29,122 nt of DNA from the NCBI GenBank assembly GCA_033722675.1, contig JAWVYO010000024.1:1-29122 (forward strand), read 5' to 3'. The notes beneath the pieces are model-generated. The model saw nothing but the letters and a program-made list of their open reading frames with translations. It had not been told where the DNA came from and did no database searches. The stretch comes from DATHYU01 sp033722675 (lineage in GTDB: Bacteria; Actinomycetota; Acidimicrobiia; Spongiisociales; UBA11373). A program made the position numbers and the translations under genes. Of the stretch, positions 6,799 through 15,672 are shown one piece after another. Every line of letters starts with the position of its first letter. Within the stretch, counting starts at the first letter, position 1.

Positions 6799-8330
6799 TG
6801 GACTTCGACAAGGTCCTCGTCCTCGACTTCGGAGCCCAGTACGCGCAGCTCATCGCCCGCCGGGTGCGGGAGGCACACGTGTTCTCCGAGATCGTCCCCC
6901 GCGACATCACGGCCGACGAGGTGGCCGCCAAGGCGCCCACCGGGATCATCCTCTCGGGCGGGCCGGCCTCGGTCTACGCCGCCGACGCCTACACCATCGA
7001 TCCGGAGATCCTCCGTCTGGGGGTTCCGGTCCTCGGCATCTGCTACGGCCACCAGCTCATCGCCCACACCCTCGGCGGCGACGTCGCCCGCACCGAGGCC
7101 GCCGAGTACGGACGGATCGAACTCGACGTCGTCGCCGAGTCGACGCTGTTCCAGGAGCTCCCCGTCACCCAGCAGGTGTGGATGAGCCACCGGGATGCCG
7201 TCGTGAAGGCGCCGCCCGGGTTCAACGTCACCGCCTCGACGGCCGACTCGCCGGTGGCGGCGATGGAGGACCTCGAACGAGGTCTCTGCGGCGTCCAGTT
7301 CCATCCCGAGGTCACCCACACGCCCCGGGGTCAGGAGGTCCTGAAGCACTTCCTCTTCGACGTCTGCGGGGCGCGTCCCACCTGGACCCACGTCTCGATC
7401 ATCGAGACGGCGGTGGAGGCCATTCGCGTCCAGGTGGGCGACGGCGAGGTGATCTGCGGGCTCAGCGGCGGCGTCGACTCCGGCGTGGCCGCCGCCCTCG
7501 TCCACAAGGCCGTCGGCGACCAGCTCACGTGCGTCTTCGTCGACCACGGCCTGCTGCGCCAGGGCGAGGCCGATCAGGTCGTGGAGACCTTCGGCCGGGT
7601 CTTCGAGGTGAACCTCGTCCATGTGGAGGCCCAGGATCGCTTCCTCGAGGCCCTCGCCGGCGTCAGCGACCCCGAGCGGAAGCGGAAGATCATCGGCGAG
7701 ACGTTCATCCGGGTGTTCGAGGAGGTGGCCCTGGACCATCGCGAGGCGAAGTTCCTCGTCCAGGGGACCCTGTACCCCGACGTCATCGAGTCGGGGACGA
7801 AGGACGCGGCGAAGATCAAGAGCCACCACAACGTCGGCGGGCTCCCCGACGACATGGAGTTCGACCTCGTCGAGCCGCTGCGGGACCTCTTCAAGGACGA
7901 GGTTCGGGCCATCGGCGAGGAGCTCGGGCTGCCGGAGGAGCTCGTCTGGCGCCAGCCCTTCCCGGGCCCCGGCCTGGCGGTACGGATCATCGGCGACATC
8001 ACCGAGGAGCGCCTGGACGTCCTGCGGGAGGCCGACGCCATCGTGACCGAGGAGATCCGCCGGGCCGGCCTCTACCGGGAGATCTGGCAGGCCTTCGGTG
8101 TGCTCCCGGCGATCCGGTCCGTGGGCGTCCAGGGCGACGAGCGCACCTACGCCTATCCGCTCATCGTGCGGGCGGTGACGAGCGAGGACGCCATGACGGC
8201 GGACTGGGCGCGCATCCCCTACGACGTGCTCGAGCGCATCTCGTCACGCGTCATCAACGAGGTCGACGGGATCAACCGCGTCGCCTACGACATCTCCTCG
8301 AAGCCCCCGGCCACCATCGAGTGGGAGTAG
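6798..8330 (+). CDS. guaA: GMP synthase (glutamine-hydrolysing)
   Basis: Makes GMP from XMP, ATP and glutamine in the cytoplasm. At 510 aa it has the normal length and order: class I glutamine amidotransferase (residues ~1-190) with nucleophile Cys82 in GICYGHQL and the His169/Glu171 pair in FHPEVTHT, then the ATP pyrophosphatase domain with the P-loop SGGVDS at 223-228, then the C-terminal dimerisation domain ending KPPATIEWE. It is translationally coupled to guaB3, so the two act on the same nucleotide pool. All key residues look intact. Confidence 0.98.
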   Translation: MDFDKVLVLDFGAQYAQLIARRVREAHVFSEIVPRDITADEVAAKAPTGIILSGGPASVYAADAYTIDPEILRLGVPVLGICYGHQLIAHTLGGDVARTEAAEYGRIELDVVAESTLFQELPVTQQVWMSHRDAVVKAPPGFNVTASTADSPVAAMEDLERGLCGVQFHPEVTHTPRGQEVLKHFLFDVCGARPTWTHVSIIETAVEAIRVQVGDGEVICGLSGGVDSGVAAALVHKAVGDQLTCVFVDHGLLRQGEADQVVETFGRVFEVNLVHVEAQDRFLEALAGVSDPERKRKIIGETFIRVFEEVALDHREAKFLVQGTLYPDVIESGTKDAAKIKSHHNVGGLPDDMEFDLVEPLRDLFKDEVRAIGEELGLPEELVWRQPFPGPGLAVRIIGDITEERLDVLREADAIVTEEIRRAGLYREIWQAFGVLPAIRSVGVQGDERTYAYPLIVRAVTSEDAMTADWARIPYDVLERISSRVINEVDGINRVAYDISSKPPATIEWE

Positions 8331-8373
8331 GCCTCCCGGCTCGCTCGGGGCTCCAGCCTGGCAAGATGGTGTG

Positions 8374-9681
8374 ATGTCCGATCGTCATGTCGCCCGGGGA
8401 GGGCGGCGTCTCAGCGCCACGGTCACCGACCTCGACGTCGTCCGCCAGCGCGCCTTCGTGGCGGCGCTCGCCCTCGACGGCGCCGACCTGGACGAGGCGG
8501 AGCGCTCCCTCGACGAGATCGAGCTGCTCGCCGACACGGCCGGGTCGGAGGTCGTGGACCGCGAGATCCAGCAGCGCCACCGTCCCGAGCCCGCCACCTA
8601 CTTCGGGAAGGGCAAGGTCGCCGAGTTCGCCGGGCGGGTGAAGGCGCTCGACTGCGACGTCTTCATCGTCGACGGCGAGCTGACCCCGGTGCAGCAGCGC
8701 AACCTGCAGGAGGCCTTCGAGGTGGACGTCGTCGACCGGATCGCCCTCATCCTCGACATCTTCGCCCTCCATGCCACGAGCAGCGAGGGCCGGGCGCAGG
8801 TGGAACTGGCGATGAACCGCTACCGGCTCCCGCGCCTGCGGGGCCGCGGAACCGAGATGAGCCGTCTCGCCGGCGGTATCGGTACCCGCGGTCCGGGCGA
8901 GACCCAGCTGGAGACCGACCGCCGCCGCGTCCTCGGCCGCATCACCCAGCTGGAGCGGCAGATCGACAAGATGCGCACGACACGGGAGACCCAGCGCAAG
9001 GCCCGGGCCCGCAGCGGCATGCCGAGCGCCGCCCTCGTCGGCTACACGAACGCCGGCAAGTCGAGCCTCCTCAACCGCCTCACCGACGCCGGGGTCCTCG
9101 TCGAGGACCGCCTGTTCTCCACCCTCGACGCCACGGTGCGACGCATCGATCTGCCGACGGGCCAGACCGCCCTCCTCTCCGACACGGTCGGCTTCGTGCG
9201 CGACCTGCCCCACACCCTCGTCGAGGCCTTCCGGTCGACGCTCGAGGAGTCGGTGGGGGCCGATCTGCTGATCCACGTGGTGGACGCCTCGGCCGCCGAC
9301 CCCGAGGGCCAGATCGTCGCCGTCCGGACGACGCTCCAGGAGATCGACAGCCACGAGGTCTCCGAGCTGTTGGTCCTCAACAAGGCCGACGTCGCCGATC
9401 CGGTGGCGGTGACGCGCCTGCAGAACCTCAACCCCGGTTCGGTCGTCGTGTCGGCGGCGACGGGGGAGGGGATCGACGACCTCCTCGATGAGCTCGACCG
9501 CCGGCTCACCCCGCCGAGCGTCGATCTCGAACTCCTCCTGCCCTACGACCGCGGCGACCTCGTCTCCGCCCTCCACGATGTCGCTGAGGTCGTGTCGGAG
9601 TCGCACGAGGCCGAGGGCACGAGGGTGAAGGCCCGAGTCCCCCTCGACGAGACCGAGCCCTTCCGGGCCTTCGCCGTCTAG
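8374..9681 (+). CDS. hflX: Ribosome-associated GTPase HflX
   Basis: HflX binds and splits stalled or hibernating ribosomes. Visible are the N-terminal HflX domain with PATYFGKGKV and the Gly-rich GGIGTRGPGETQLE linker, then a coiled helix, then the GTPase domain: G1 GYTNAGKS (~residue 223), G3 DTVGF (~270) and G4 NKAD (~336). The C-terminal ~70 residues include the LPYDRGDLV segment usual for the family. At 435 aa it is full length. GTG 8371 directly precedes ATG 8374. I prefer ATG because a -10-like CAAGAT (8362-8367) ends 6 nt before it, suggesting a leaderless mRNA. It converges on the minus-strand cyclase gene, with only 2 bp between stop codons. Confidence 0.96.
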   Translation: MSDRHVARGGRRLSATVTDLDVVRQRAFVAALALDGADLDEAERSLDEIELLADTAGSEVVDREIQQRHRPEPATYFGKGKVAEFAGRVKALDCDVFIVDGELTPVQQRNLQEAFEVDVVDRIALILDIFALHATSSEGRAQVELAMNRYRLPRLRGRGTEMSRLAGGIGTRGPGETQLETDRRRVLGRITQLERQIDKMRTTRETQRKARARSGMPSAALVGYTNAGKSSLLNRLTDAGVLVEDRLFSTLDATVRRIDLPTGQTALLSDTVGFVRDLPHTLVEAFRSTLEESVGADLLIHVVDASAADPEGQIVAVRTTLQEIDSHEVSELLVLNKADVADPVAVTRLQNLNPGSVVVSAATGEGIDDLLDELDRRLTPPSVDLELLLPYDRGDLVSALHDVAEVVSESHEAEGTRVKARVPLDETEPFRAFAV

Positions 9682-9683
9682 CT

Positions 9684-12488
9684 CTAGCGGCGGAGCTCGT
9701 CGATGAGCTCCGCGATCTGACGACCCTCCAGCGAGGCGGCCCGGTCCGTCGCCGCCTCGAGGCGATCCGACGGCACGGTGTCGCGAATCCGCTGTTCGAG
9801 TTCGGTGTAGCCGGCCTGCCAGGGGACCGGTAGGACCCACCGCCGTCGCTCCCGCTGGAGACGGTCGAGCTCCATGAGCGTGGCGGCGAGCTCCGCCTCG
9901 CCGCGTTCGAGCGCCACGCCGGCGAGGTCGGCGCCCAGCCAGGCGGCATCGTCGGGCCGGGCGCGGGCGAGGACCCGGCCGGCGACGGTGGCGAATTGCT
10001 CGAAGGCCTCGTCGGCGTCGCCGCGCCGCAGGGCGATGTGCCCGAGGATGCGGAGTCCCAGGTCCGCCATCTGCGGCTGTCCCACCTGCTCGGCGACGGC
10101 GAGCGACCGCCGGATGTGCCGTTCGGCCTCGTCGAGGTCCCCGTCGACGAGGGCGAGGTTCGCTCGCGTCATCGCCAGCCCGTTGGCCGGGAGCGGGAAG
10201 GCTTCCATCGTGTGCCGTTCGCCGACCTCGACGTGTCGGCGTGCCTCGTCGAGGTCGCCCCGGAAGAAGGCCGACACCGCGCCCACCGAACGCGCGATCG
10301 CGATCGCATACGCCTGACCTCCGGCATCGGCGTGCTCGACCATCTCGTCGGCGGCGGCCTTCGCCTCCTCGTATCGGCCCACCTGGGGCGCGTTCATCGC
10401 GATGTTGAAGAGGGCGATCGTCAGGTAGTCGCTGCCGGCGTCCCGGGTGAGATCGGCGATGCGGACGTAGGCGTCGATGGACTCTTCCAGCTCCCAGTCG
10501 GCGTTGAGGATGTTGGCCTGCACCATGAGCGAGCGGTGGAGGGCGTGGGGATGGTCGAGCGATTCGGCAACAGCCAGGCTCCGCTCCGCGAAGGGCTTCG
10601 ACTCGGCCACCTTGTCCTGGAGGAAGAGGAAATGGGCGAGCCATGAGTTCGCCTCGGCGAGATCGGGGGACGGTTCGTGGTCGGCGCGCAGGATTTGTGT
10701 CAGGCGCTCGGTGCCCTCCACGATCTGCCCGGCGGTGAACCAGTACCGCCCGTAGGCGGCGGCGAGGCGCAACGCCAGCGCCGACGCGCCGGACTCCGAC
10801 GCCCAGGTGAGGGCTGCCCGCACGTTGTCGGCCTCCTCCCGGCACACCCTGGCCCATCGGTCCGAGTCCGGCCCGAGGAGCCCGACATCGGCCCCGCGCA
10901 TCATCCGCTCGAACTCCTCGGCGTGGCGGCGCCGGTACTCCTCGGCCTCTCCGCCATCGAACAGACGGTCCATGGCGTACTGGCGAACGGTCTCGAGGAG
11001 CCGGTAGCGGGGCTCGTCGGCGCCCCGTTCGAAGGCGACCAGTGACGCGTCGACGAGATGGGTGACGAGGTCCAGCATCTCGAAGTCGGGCAGTGTCTCG
11101 TCGGAGCAGACGCGCTCGACCGTCTCGAGGGTGAAGCCGCCGTGGAAGACGCCCAGCCGGCGGAGCAGGATCCGCTCGTGGTCGGGGAGCAGATCGTGAC
11201 TCCAGTCCATGGCGGCCTGGAGGGTCCGCTGGCGGGGCATCGCCGTACGCGATCCGCCCGTGAGCAGCCGGAACCGGTCGTCGAGCCGTTCGGCGAGCTG
11301 TTCCGGTGTGAACACCTTGAGGCGCGCGGTCGCCAGCTCGATCGCCAGGGGGATTCCGTCGAGTCGGCGACAGATCCGCTCCACCGCCCTGCGGGTCTCG
11401 GGGTCGTCCCCAAGTCCACCGACGAGCTCCGCGCGTTCCATGAACAGCGCCATGGCGTCGTCGGAGGCCCGCATGGACGGACACCGCCACAGACGCTCTC
11501 CGGAGACGGCGAGCCCCTCGCGGGACGTAGCGATGATCCGCAGGTCCGGGCAGGCGCGGAGCAGGTCGTCGGTGACCTTGGCGACCTCGTCGATGAGGTG
11601 CTCGCAGTTGTCGACGACGAGGAGGGCCGAGTCTCCTCCGAGGTCGCGGGCGATCGTGTCGATGAGCGGCCGGGTCGGCTCCTCGACGATGCCCGCCGCC
11701 GCGGCGATCGCCGGGAGGACGAAGCCCTGTTCGGACAGGGGGGCGAGCTCGACGAACCAGACCCCGTTCGGATGGTCGTCGACGGACTCTGCGGCCGCCT
11801 GGAGGGCGAGGCGGGTCTTCCCGACGCCGCCCACCCCGGTGAGGGTGACGATCCGATGCTGGTCCAGCAGCTCGAGGACCTCCGCGAGCTCCCGTTCGCG
11901 CCCGATGAACGACGTCAGCTGTACGGGCAGGTTGTTCGGTCGGCGTTCGAGCGAACGCACCGGCCCGAGATCGGTGGAGAGCCCCGGTCCGACGAGGAGG
12001 TGGAGGCGCTCGGGCTCGCCGAGGTCCTTGAGCCGGTGCTCCCCGAGATCGTCGAGACCGAACCCGTCGGGGAGATCGTCGCGGACGAGGGCGGCGGTGG
12101 CCGCCGACACGAGCACCTGCCCACCGCGGGCGGCGTCCATGATCCGTGACGTGCGGTTCAGGGTGTGCCCGAAGAAATCGCCGTCCCGCTCGGCGGCATC
12201 ACCCGTGTGGACGCCCATGCGGACCCGGAGTGTGCCCACGGCACCCATGTCGGCGGCGGCGATGTTCCGTTGGGCGGCAGCTGCCGCCTCGACCGCGGCC
12301 GGGGCCGAGGGGAACGCCGCGAGGTGCCCGTCGCCGGTGTGCTTGAACAGGCGACCGCCCCGCGCCGTCACGGCCTCGTCGATGACGGTGTCGTGGTGCT
12401 CGAGCGCGCGGGCCATCGCGTCGCCATGGGCGTCCCACAGCCGGGTGCTTCCCTCGATGTCGGTGAACAGGAAGGTCGTCGTCGCCAC
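9684..12488 (-). CDS. Class III adenylyl cyclase with NB-ARC ATPase and TPR repeats
   Basis: A 934-aa multidomain signalling protein. Residues ~1-165 are a class III nucleotide cyclase with every canonical residue: metal Asp10 (FTDIEGST) and Asp53 (TGDGHLAAF), adenine-selecting Lys49 and Asp104, and transition-state Asn111 and Arg115. It is therefore predicted to be an active adenylyl cyclase. About 190-500 is an AAA/NB-ARC-type STAND ATPase, with P-loop GVGGVGKT (Lys224), LLVVDNCEHL as Walker B and ATSREGL. About 560-930 is a helical TPR-like region. No membrane helix or DNA-binding domain is seen, unlike relatives that end in LuxR helices. The frame is open far upstream across the antisense of cheA, but GTG 12488 begins the family-typical ATTTFLFTDIEGST, and TACCGT ends 7 nt before it. 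It is divergent from the CheA gene. Confidence 0.94.
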   Translation of the reverse strand: MATTTFLFTDIEGSTRLWDAHGDAMARALEHHDTVIDEAVTARGGRLFKHTGDGHLAAFPSAPAAVEAAAAAQRNIAAADMGAVGTLRVRMGVHTGDAAERDGDFFGHTLNRTSRIMDAARGGQVLVSAATAALVRDDLPDGFGLDDLGEHRLKDLGEPERLHLLVGPGLSTDLGPVRSLERRPNNLPVQLTSFIGRERELAEVLELLDQHRIVTLTGVGGVGKTRLALQAAAESVDDHPNGVWFVELAPLSEQGFVLPAIAAAAGIVEEPTRPLIDTIARDLGGDSALLVVDNCEHLIDEVAKVTDDLLRACPDLRIIATSREGLAVSGERLWRCPSMRASDDAMALFMERAELVGGLGDDPETRRAVERICRRLDGIPLAIELATARLKVFTPEQLAERLDDRFRLLTGGSRTAMPRQRTLQAAMDWSHDLLPDHERILLRRLGVFHGGFTLETVERVCSDETLPDFEMLDLVTHLVDASLVAFERGADEPRYRLLETVRQYAMDRLFDGGEAEEYRRRHAEEFERMMRGADVGLLGPDSDRWARVCREEADNVRAALTWASESGASALALRLAAAYGRYWFTAGQIVEGTERLTQILRADHEPSPDLAEANSWLAHFLFLQDKVAESKPFAERSLAVAESLDHPHALHRSLMVQANILNADWELEESIDAYVRIADLTRDAGSDYLTIALFNIAMNAPQVGRYEEAKAAADEMVEHADAGGQAYAIAIARSVGAVSAFFRGDLDEARRHVEVGERHTMEAFPLPANGLAMTRANLALVDGDLDEAERHIRRSLAVAEQVGQPQMADLGLRILGHIALRRGDADEAFEQFATVAGRVLARARPDDAAWLGADLAGVALERGEAELAATLMELDRLQRERRRWVLPVPWQAGYTELEQRIRDTVPSDRLEAATDRAASLEGRQIAELIDELRR
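9690..9713. terminator. Perfect hairpin at the hflX/cyclase convergence
   Basis: GCGGAGCTC and GAGCTCCGC form a perfect 9-bp stem with a 6-nt loop, starting 9 nt after the hflX stop and inside the last codons of the minus-strand gene. There is no T-run, as is common in high-GC actinobacteria. It could end transcription from the hflX side, or be a chance consequence of coding sequence. Confidence 0.4.
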
Positions 12489-12495
12489 GGCGGAG

Positions 12496-12501
12496 ACGGT
12501 A
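12496..12501 (-). promoter_or_regulatory. -10 box (TACCGT) for the cyclase gene
   Basis: On the minus strand TACCGT ends 7 nt before GTG 12488, placing the likely transcription start at the start codon (leaderless). It lies in the 105-bp divergent interval shared with the CheA gene. That interval also holds a GGCCCC/GGGGCC hairpin at 12546-12561 on the CheA side. Confidence 0.45.
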
Positions 12502-12593
12502 CTCGCCCCGTCCGGCCGCCGTCGCGCCGCCCGATCCCTCAAGCGGGCCCCCGGCGGGGCCGATAGGTGAGATACGTCGGACAGGGGTGCCGT

Positions 12594-14639
12594 GTGTCGT
12601 TCTACGACGATCCAGAGCTCCTCGACCTCTTCAGAAGCGAGGTCGACGAGCGAGGTGGCAAGCTGAAGAACGCTGCCCGCGCCCTCGCCGACGGGTCCCT
12701 CGACCGCGCCGCCGCCACCGACGCCTTCCGCGAGGGTCACACCATCAAGGGCACCGCCCGCATGATGGGCTTCGTCGCCGTGAGCGACGCCGGGAAGCTC
12801 CTCGAGGAGACGTGGAAGGCGATCTCCGACGGCGAGATCGACGAGGCCGACCGGCTCGGCCCACCCCTCGAAGCGCTCGCCGACGCCGTGCTCGCAGCCG
12901 CCACGGCCGACCCGGCAGGCGGGACCCCGGGTCTCGCCGAGGCGGTGCGGCGGGTCCGGATGTGCCTTCGGGGCGAGTTCGAGGACGACGAGCCCGAGGC
13001 CATCGCCGAGGAGCAGCCCGGGGGCACCGGTCGCCCGGAGGGTGAGACCGCCGACTTCGGGGGACTGCTCGGCGCGATCGACTCGTGGGCCTTCGGCGAG
13101 ACCGTGCGGGTCAATGCCGCGAGTCTCTTCCGCCTCATCAACGGGATCACCTCGCTGCGGGTCGACATGGAGGTGCTGGGACAGCAGGTCGCCGATCTCG
13201 GCCGCGCCGACACCGAGACCGCCGACCGGTTGCTCGCCGAGTTCCCGGCCGCCATCACGGGTGCCGAGAAGCAGGTGCTCGAACTCCAGGGCCAGGCGCT
13301 CGAACTCGCCGCAGCCCCCCTGAGCGACATCACGAACACGTTCCCCCAGCTCGTCCGCTACCTGGCACGCAAGTCCGGGAAGGAACTCCGATTCGAACTG
13401 GTCGGCGACGAGCACAAGATCGATCGGCAGGTTCTCGAGCAACTCTCCGACGCCCTCCGCCAGCTCCTCGTCAACGCCGTGCAGCACGGCATCGAGACCA
13501 CCACCGAGCGCACGGCAGCCGGAAAGCCCCCGACGGCGACGCTCGCCATGCATGCCGCCGTGCGGGACCACCGCCTCGAGATCTCCGTCAGCGACGACGG
13601 CCGGGGCATCGACTGGGACGCCGTTCGTCGCAGCGCCATCCGACGCGGCCTCCTCCAGCCGGGTAGCGAGGAGGACGAGAACGCCCTCAAGTCCGTCCTG
13701 TTCGCAGAGAACTTCTCGACGTCGGGGCCGGGAGAACTGGTCGGGGACGGCAACGGGCTCGCCGTGGTCGCCGCCGCCGTCGAGGCGCTCCACGGGAGCC
13801 TCACGATCGAGACGGAGCCCTTCGTCGGGACGACCTTCACCCTCACCGTCCCGACGTCGCGCGCCCTCCAGGACGCCGTGCTCGTGCGTGCGGCCGGGCA
13901 GACCTGGGGTGTCCCGGGCCTCTCGGTGCTCGGACGGGTCCCGTATCCCGGTGACGACGCGACGTTCGCCTGGGAGGGCGAGCGGATCCCCCTCGCCACC
14001 TTCGCCGAGGCCGTGGGCCTCCCCGAGCACGACCCCCTCGTGCGGGTGGTGGTCGTCAGCAGCCCCACGGGCCCCGTCGGGCTCGCCGTCAGCGAGGAGA
14101 TCGGCAGGCGGCAGGTCGCCGCTCGGGAGTTGGGCCCGATCCTCGGCGGCGTGCCCCACCTGACCGGGGCCGCCCTGCTCGGGGGCGGGGACGTCGTGGT
14201 CCTCGTCGACGCCGCCCGGCTCGCCGAACGGGTGCGGGCCGTCCCCGACGACGGCGGTCCGCGTCGGCGGATCCTCGTCATCGACGACTCCCGGGGGGTC
14301 AGACAGGTGGTGGGCGGTGCCCTGGGCTCCGCCGGGTTCGAGGTCGAGCTCGCCGGCAGCCCCACGGAAGCCCTCGCAGTGCTCGATGAACACACCGTCG
14401 ACGGCATCGTCACCGACTTCGTGCTCCCCACAATGACGGGTGCGGACCTCGTGGCCCGCATCCGGGACAAGGGCATCCGCGTGCCCATCGTCGTGCTGTC
14501 CGGTCAGGCCACCGCCGATGACCAGCAGCAGGCGCTGGACGCCGGCGCCGACGCGTACTTCGACAAGGACGACGTGCGTAAGGGAGCCCTCGCCCAGGCG
14601 CTGCGGGAGCTCACCGATCGACCGGAGGTGCGGGCGTGA
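12594..14639 (+). CDS. Hybrid CheA-type histidine kinase with C-terminal receiver
   Basis: Phosphorelay kinase of the CheA class, 681 aa. Order: Hpt domain (1-105) with phospho-acceptor His49 in GHTIKGTARMMG; a short acidic linker with no recognisable P2 domain; the P3 dimerisation helices (~165-235); an HATPase with N-box around Asn294-His298 (NAVQHGIE) and DDGRGID at 334-340; a CheW-like P5 domain (~425-540); and a receiver with Asp608 in VTDFVLPTMTG. The usual GRGVGMDVV glycine box reads GDGNGLAVV. A start at 12567 is possible, but GTG 12594 has AGGGG at 12583-12587 and begins the Hpt domain properly, so I prefer it. It is coupled by GTGA to a receiver-GAF gene. No CheW, CheB, CheR, receptor or flagellar gene is present here, so a non-flagellar output (pili, gene regulation) is possible. 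Confidence 0.93.
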   Translation: MSFYDDPELLDLFRSEVDERGGKLKNAARALADGSLDRAAATDAFREGHTIKGTARMMGFVAVSDAGKLLEETWKAISDGEIDEADRLGPPLEALADAVLAAATADPAGGTPGLAEAVRRVRMCLRGEFEDDEPEAIAEEQPGGTGRPEGETADFGGLLGAIDSWAFGETVRVNAASLFRLINGITSLRVDMEVLGQQVADLGRADTETADRLLAEFPAAITGAEKQVLELQGQALELAAAPLSDITNTFPQLVRYLARKSGKELRFELVGDEHKIDRQVLEQLSDALRQLLVNAVQHGIETTTERTAAGKPPTATLAMHAAVRDHRLEISVSDDGRGIDWDAVRRSAIRRGLLQPGSEEDENALKSVLFAENFSTSGPGELVGDGNGLAVVAAAVEALHGSLTIETEPFVGTTFTLTVPTSRALQDAVLVRAAGQTWGVPGLSVLGRVPYPGDDATFAWEGERIPLATFAEAVGLPEHDPLVRVVVVSSPTGPVGLAVSEEIGRRQVAARELGPILGGVPHLTGAALLGGGDVVVLVDAARLAERVRAVPDDGGPRRRILVIDDSRGVRQVVGGALGSAGFEVELAGSPTEALAVLDEHTVDGIVTDFVLPTMTGADLVARIRDKGIRVPIVVLSGQATADDQQQALDAGADAYFDKDDVRKGALAQALRELTDRPEVRA

Positions 14640-15592
14640 AGATCCTCGTCGCCGACGACAGCCCGGCCTTCCGCGCCGCACTCACCCGACGGCTCGTCGA
14701 GGCCGGGTACGAGGTGGTGAAAGCCCGCGACGGCGTGGAGGCGCTGTCCGAGTTCTACGCGGAGCGGCCGGACATCGTGCTGCTCGACCTGCTCATGCCG
14801 CGGCTCAGCGGCTGGGTCGCCTGCCGGATCATGAAGGAGGATCCGGTCCTCGGCCGCACGCCGGTCCTCGCCATCACCGCGGCCGACGGCGCGGACAGCC
14901 GGTACTGGGCGGAGCATTCCGGTGCCGACGCCTTCGTCGCGAAGGACGAGGTCGGCGAGACCCTCCTCGACCGGATCCGGGCGATCGTCGCCTCCCGCGC
15001 CCTCGCGGACCTGGCGGGCGAGGGGACCGGGTTCCTCGGCGAGGATCTGGGCGACGTCGACGTCCTCGCACGGGTGTGCGAGATGCTGGATCGCAAGCTC
15101 TTCGAGGCGACGGTCGTGAACGACATCACGGCGATCGCCGGGGCGACACTCGACCTCCACGGCTCGATCAGCCGGATGCTGCAGGCGCTGCGACGGATCG
15201 TCGCCTTCGACGCCGCCGCCGTGGGTCTCGTCGACGAGGGGATCGTCGGCATCTGGACGCCACGCCGGCTCCCACCGTCGCTGGTCGCCGGTGTCCACGA
15301 CCGTGTCGTAGGCCACCTGGACGACGCCACCGGAGCCACGTCGTCGTACACGCAGTGGGTGGCCTTCGAATCCGACCGACTCCTCGACGCCGGCGAGTGG
15401 CGGTCCGAGCACGTCGTCCGACTCACGAGCCACGGTCGATCCATCGGGGTCCTGGCACTGGCCGCCGCCCACGTGGATGCGTTCGACGATCGCACACATC
15501 GGATCCTGCGCACGATGGCGCCGGCGATGGTGACGGTGCTCGACAGCGCCCGACTCCACCAGCGGTCGGTGGCGGCCTCCCAGGGGGTCTGA
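14636..15592 (+). CDS. Response regulator: receiver domain plus GAF-like domain
   Basis: A 318-aa protein. Residues 1-120 are a complete CheY-like receiver: acidic pair Asp7/Asp8, phospho-Asp51 in IVLLDLLMP, Thr in LAITAAD, and Lys in FVAKDE. Residues ~150-310 resemble a GAF sensor domain (VCEMLDRKL..., IGVLALAAAHVDAFDDRTHRILRTMAPAM is the typical ending). There is no HTH, GGDEF or other output domain, so it may act by protein contact or by binding a small ligand. The GTG start overlaps the CheA stop (GTGA), making it the probable phosphorylation target of that kinase alongside the kinase's own receiver. Confidence 0.88.
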   Translation: MKILVADDSPAFRAALTRRLVEAGYEVVKARDGVEALSEFYAERPDIVLLDLLMPRLSGWVACRIMKEDPVLGRTPVLAITAADGADSRYWAEHSGADAFVAKDEVGETLLDRIRAIVASRALADLAGEGTGFLGEDLGDVDVLARVCEMLDRKLFEATVVNDITAIAGATLDLHGSISRMLQALRRIVAFDAAAVGLVDEGIVGIWTPRRLPPSLVAGVHDRVVGHLDDATGATSSYTQWVAFESDRLLDAGEWRSEHVVRLTSHGRSIGVLALAAAHVDAFDDRTHRILRTMAPAMVTVLDSARLHQRSVAASQGV

Positions 15593-15656
15593 CCCTCGTC
15601 CGGTCGCCGTCCGACGACCGAACTACATCCATCGGATTCGCCCGGGGGCCACGCCG

Positions 15657-15662
15657 TATACT
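15657..15662 (+). promoter_or_regulatory. -10 box (TATACT) for pcrA
   Basis: TATACT ends 10 nt before ATG 15673, so the transcript should start within a few bases of the start codon. No Shine-Dalgarno sequence is visible and no clear -35 box can be assigned. Confidence 0.5.
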
Positions 15663-15672
15663 CGGCGGGCCG

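Noticed and set aside
8272..11490. 1072-aa open frame on the minus strand in another frame of the cyclase gene and opposite hflX
   Set aside because: Arg/Pro-rich out-of-frame reading of real genes.
12489..14681. Upstream extension of the cyclase frame on the minus strand (would give a 1665-aa protein)
   Set aside because: It is antisense to the clear CheA gene. The family-typical cyclase start and a -10 box fall at 12488. High GC keeps antisense frames open.
14440..15672. N-terminal extension of the PcrA frame
   Set aside because: It is the out-of-frame reading of the CheA and receiver-GAF genes. PcrA begins at ATG 15673 with its normal N-terminus.
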